Source of the DNA: Sphingomonas endophytica
Lineage (GTDB): Bacteria > Pseudomonadota > Alphaproteobacteria > Sphingomonadales > Sphingomonadaceae
Length of the DNA: 64,000 nucleotides
Assembly (NCBI RefSeq): GCF_014199415.1
Contig: NZ_JACIJN010000001.1
Location: 372,001-436,000, forward strand
Reading direction: 5' to 3'
Part shown: piece after piece, positions 61,966 through 64,000 of the stretch
Numbering within the stretch: the stretch's first letter is position 1
Layout of the letters: every line of letters begins with the position of its first letter
Program-made: the position numbers and the translations under genes
Notes under the pieces: generated by a model
What the model was told of the DNA's origin: nothing
Database searches by the model: none
The model's input: only the letters and a program-made list of their open reading frames with translations

Positions 61966-63041
61966 GCCGCCACCTTCTGCGCGTCCGCCGCCGCCGCCAG
62001 TCGGTCGAGCGCCGCCACCAGCTCATCCTCCGTCGTATAGCGACCGAAGCCGACGCGGATCGTCGCGCGCGCCTGCGCGTCGCTCAGCCCGATCGCGCGC
62101 AGCACATGGCTGGTCCGCCCCGACCCGCTCGCGCACGCCGACCCGGCCGAGAACGCCACGTCGCGCACGTCGCTCATCAACCGCGCCACATCCAGCCCGT
62201 CGCGCCGCACGCTCAGATTGCCCGGCCAGCGCTGCTCGTCGGGGCCATTAAGCGTCCACCCGCTCAGCCGCGCCCGCGCCAGATCGAACAGCCGTGCCGC
62301 CTGCGCCGCATCCTCTGCCATCCGAGTCTTTGCCAACGCCGCCGCCGCCCCGAAGCCCGCACACAAAGCAGGGCTCAGCGTGCCCGAACGCCCGCCCTCC
62401 TGATCCCCGCCATGCAGCAACGGCGTCAACGAAACGCCATCGCGCACCCACAAGGCGCCGATTCCCTTAGGCCCGTAGATCTTGTGCGCGGAGATCGCGA
62501 TCATGTCGCAAACCTCCGGAATCGCGATCCGTCCATAGCCCTGCACCGCATCGCACAGCAGCAGCGCGCCAAGCGGCTTCACCGCCGCTCCAATCTCGGC
62601 GACCGGCTGGATCGTCCCGATCTCGTTGTTGACCAGCATCACCGCGACCAGCCCCGCGCCCGTCTCCTGCACCGCCGTCGCGACCGCATCCGGCGCGACC
62701 CGCCCGCCGCGATCAACCGGCAGCACCACATTCGCGCGCCCGCTCGCCGCCACGGTATCGAGCACCGCGGCATGTTCGGTCGCCTGCGTCACGGTCGCGC
62801 CGCCGACGCCCTTGATCGCCCAGTTGAGCGCCTCGGTCGCCCCGCTCGTGAACATTACGCGCCCGCCGGCAGGCAGCAGCGCCGCGACCTGCGCGCGCGC
62901 CACCTCCACCGCCGCCTTCGCCGCTCGCCCGGCACGATGCGGGGAATGCGGGTTGGCGTGCTGGTCGCGCAGCCACGGCAGCATCGCATCGAACGCCTCG
63001 GGCGCGAGCGGCGTGGTCGCCTGATAATCGAGATAGGTCAT
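61962..63041 (-). CDS. Cysteine desulfurase, IscS/NifS-like
   Basis: A 359-aa PLP enzyme that frees sulfur from cysteine as a persulfide. YLDYQATTPLAPEAF, TSGATEALNWAIKG, the PLP Lys in SAHKIYGPKG and the active Cys in SAGSACASGSGRTSHVL are intact. It overlaps the next desulfurase and the ferredoxin by 4 bases each. Confidence 0.94.
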   Translation of the reverse strand: MTYLDYQATTPLAPEAFDAMLPWLRDQHANPHSPHRAGRAAKAAVEVARAQVAALLPAGGRVMFTSGATEALNWAIKGVGGATVTQATEHAAVLDTVAASGRANVVLPVDRGGRVAPDAVATAVQETGAGLVAVMLVNNEIGTIQPVAEIGAAVKPLGALLLCDAVQGYGRIAIPEVCDMIAISAHKIYGPKGIGALWVRDGVSLTPLLHGGDQEGGRSGTLSPALCAGFGAAAALAKTRMAEDAAQAARLFDLARARLSGWTLNGPDEQRWPGNLSVRRDGLDVARLMSDVRDVAFSAGSACASGSGRTSHVLRAIGLSDAQARATIRVGFGRYTTEDELVAALDRLAAAADAQKVAA

Positions 63042-64000
63042 GCCGCGAACCGCCCGGTCGCGCGCGCCACCCCGCGCCATGCCGCAATGAAGCGCTCGAC
63101 ATCGGCATCGGTCGTGGTGCGCCCGAAGCTCACCCGCACCACCTCGCGCGTCGCCTCCTCGCTCCACCCCATCGCGCGCAGCACATGGCTGGGCTTGAGG
63201 CTCCCGCTCGCGCACGCGCTCCCCGCCGACACGGCGATCCCCTGCAGATCGAAGCGGATCAGCTGCGCCGCCGACGCGACCCCCGGCATCCGGTACGCGC
63301 CGATCGCCGGGTGCCGCACGGCATCCTCCGCGACGACGATGCCCCCCGAGCGCCGGATCGCATCATCCAGCCGCGTACGCCGTTCGCCGTGATCCGGCTC
63401 CGCCTCCTCCAGCGCCGCGGCATGGCCGAGCACGCCCGGCAAATTCTCGGTCCCGGGCCGATAGCCACGCTCCTGCCCGCCGCTCGGGTGCAAGGTCGCG
63501 ACGTCGCGCACCAGCAGCGCGCCCGTTCCCGGCGGGCCACCACGCTTGTGCGCCGACACCGCGACGAAATCCGCCACCGCCGCCAGCTCATCCGACGCCG
63601 GCATCTGCGCGGCATCGACCAGCAACAGTCCGCCGCCTTCCCGCACGGCTGCCGCGATGTCGGCGATCGGCTGCCGCACGCCGGTCTCGCTATTGCACCA
63701 TTGCACCGCGACCAGCGCGCCCGCCACGTCGCCGAGCGCCCCCGCATCGACCCGCCCCAGCGCGTCGACCGACAGCACCTCGGCGCGTCCGCCCGCGCGC
63801 AACACCGCGTCATGCTCGACCGCCGAGACGATCCGCCGCGCCAGCACGCACCGTCCCAGCGCGATCGCGAGCGACTCGCTTGCCCCGCTCGTCAGCAACA
63901 CCTCGCCCGTCCAGCCATAAGCCGCGCCGATCCGCCCGCGCGCCGCCTCCAGCGCCGCGCGCGCCGCGCGTCCGGCGGCGTGCGGCGAGGACGGATTGGC
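63038..64000 (-). CDS. Cysteine desulfurase, second paralogue (partial)
   Basis: At least 320 residues; the N-terminus is beyond the window edge, and the frame stays open to 64000 (ANPSSPHAAGRAARAAL). LTSGASESLAIALG, VDAAQMPA, the PLP Lys SAHKRGGPPG and active Cys SAGSACASGSLKPSHVLRAMG are intact. It is the upstream neighbour of the other desulfurase, with 4-base overlap. Confidence 0.92.
   Translation of the reverse strand, partial: ANPSSPHAAGRAARAALEAARGRIGAAYGWTGEVLLTSGASESLAIALGRCVLARRIVSAVEHDAVLRAGGRAEVLSVDALGRVDAGALGDVAGALVAVQWCNSETGVRQPIADIAAAVREGGGLLLVDAAQMPASDELAAVADFVAVSAHKRGGPPGTGALLVRDVATLHPSGGQERGYRPGTENLPGVLGHAAALEEAEPDHGERRTRLDDAIRRSGGIVVAEDAVRHPAIGAYRMPGVASAAQLIRFDLQGIAVSAGSACASGSLKPSHVLRAMGWSEEATREVVRVSFGRTTTDADVERFIAAWRGVARATGRFAA

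Overview
The window is GC-rich, densely packed chromosomal DNA from an alphaproteobacterium, most likely a Sphingomonas or close relative. This rests on gene content and order seen here: a PepSY/OmpR/histidine-kinase operon, a CIRCE-controlled groESL, a K+-independent H+-pyrophosphatase beside thiL, an egtBD pair, short-form hisG next to hisD, dnaX-ybaB, and many small inverted repeats between genes. No rRNA, tRNA, CRISPR array or complete insertion sequence was seen. About 64 protein-coding genes are supported, and the last one runs off the right edge.

Layout. 0-5 kb: sufE, a two-component system with a PepSY partner, and an ABC-F ATPase. 5-10.9 kb: a haem-globin chemoreceptor, an alpha/beta hydrolase, a DUF815 ATPase, mannose-1-phosphate guanylyltransferase, DUF3429 and a Uma2-like protein. 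10.9-14.6 kb: groES-groEL with a CIRCE operator upstream and three hairpins downstream, then a MATE exporter. 14.8-21.7 kb: sppA-GNAT, ergothioneine genes egtB-egtD, a HIG1 protein with cobalamin adenosyltransferase, and gluQRS. 21.7-29.4 kb: oligopeptidase B, DedA and a thioesterase, followed by a pentose-phosphate block (tal, tkt, rpiA). 29.5-36.1 kb: uvrA, a visibly AT-richer island with an unrecognised soluble/membrane gene pair that looks frameshifted, a BrnT/BrnA toxin-antitoxin pair with a perfect operator palindrome, and an unusual fusion ending in DUF3597. 36.1-41.1 kb: GST, bolA, a J-domain protein, a ClpP-like protein and sdhCDA without sdhB. 41.3-44.1 kb: two tandem soluble chemoreceptor-like proteins whose sensor domains look like globin folds without the haem histidine. 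44.1-53 kb: SDR, prmA, DUF2459, small membrane proteins, pirin, DUF4169, nusB, a YciE/YciF protein, hisG-hisD and DUF2332. 53-64 kb: thiL, hppA, a DNA methyltransferase with a C-terminal Mrr-like nuclease domain, ybaB, dnaX, an Arg/Gly/Trp-rich secreted protein, a 2Fe-2S ferredoxin and two tandem cysteine desulfurases.

How the genes work together. Most are housekeeping modules: Fe-S assembly, chaperonin, pentose phosphate pathway, succinate oxidation, histidine biosynthesis, replication and repair. Accessory features cluster in three places: the island after uvrA (32.4-34.4 kb), the haem-less chemoreceptor pair (41.3-44.1 kb), and the solitary methyltransferase-nuclease (56.5-58.1 kb). At least five families of short inverted repeats sit between genes and appear to be the main intergenic mobile or palindromic DNA. 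The best candidate for an undescribed system is the gene pair at 32458-33813; its function cannot be named from sequence alone.
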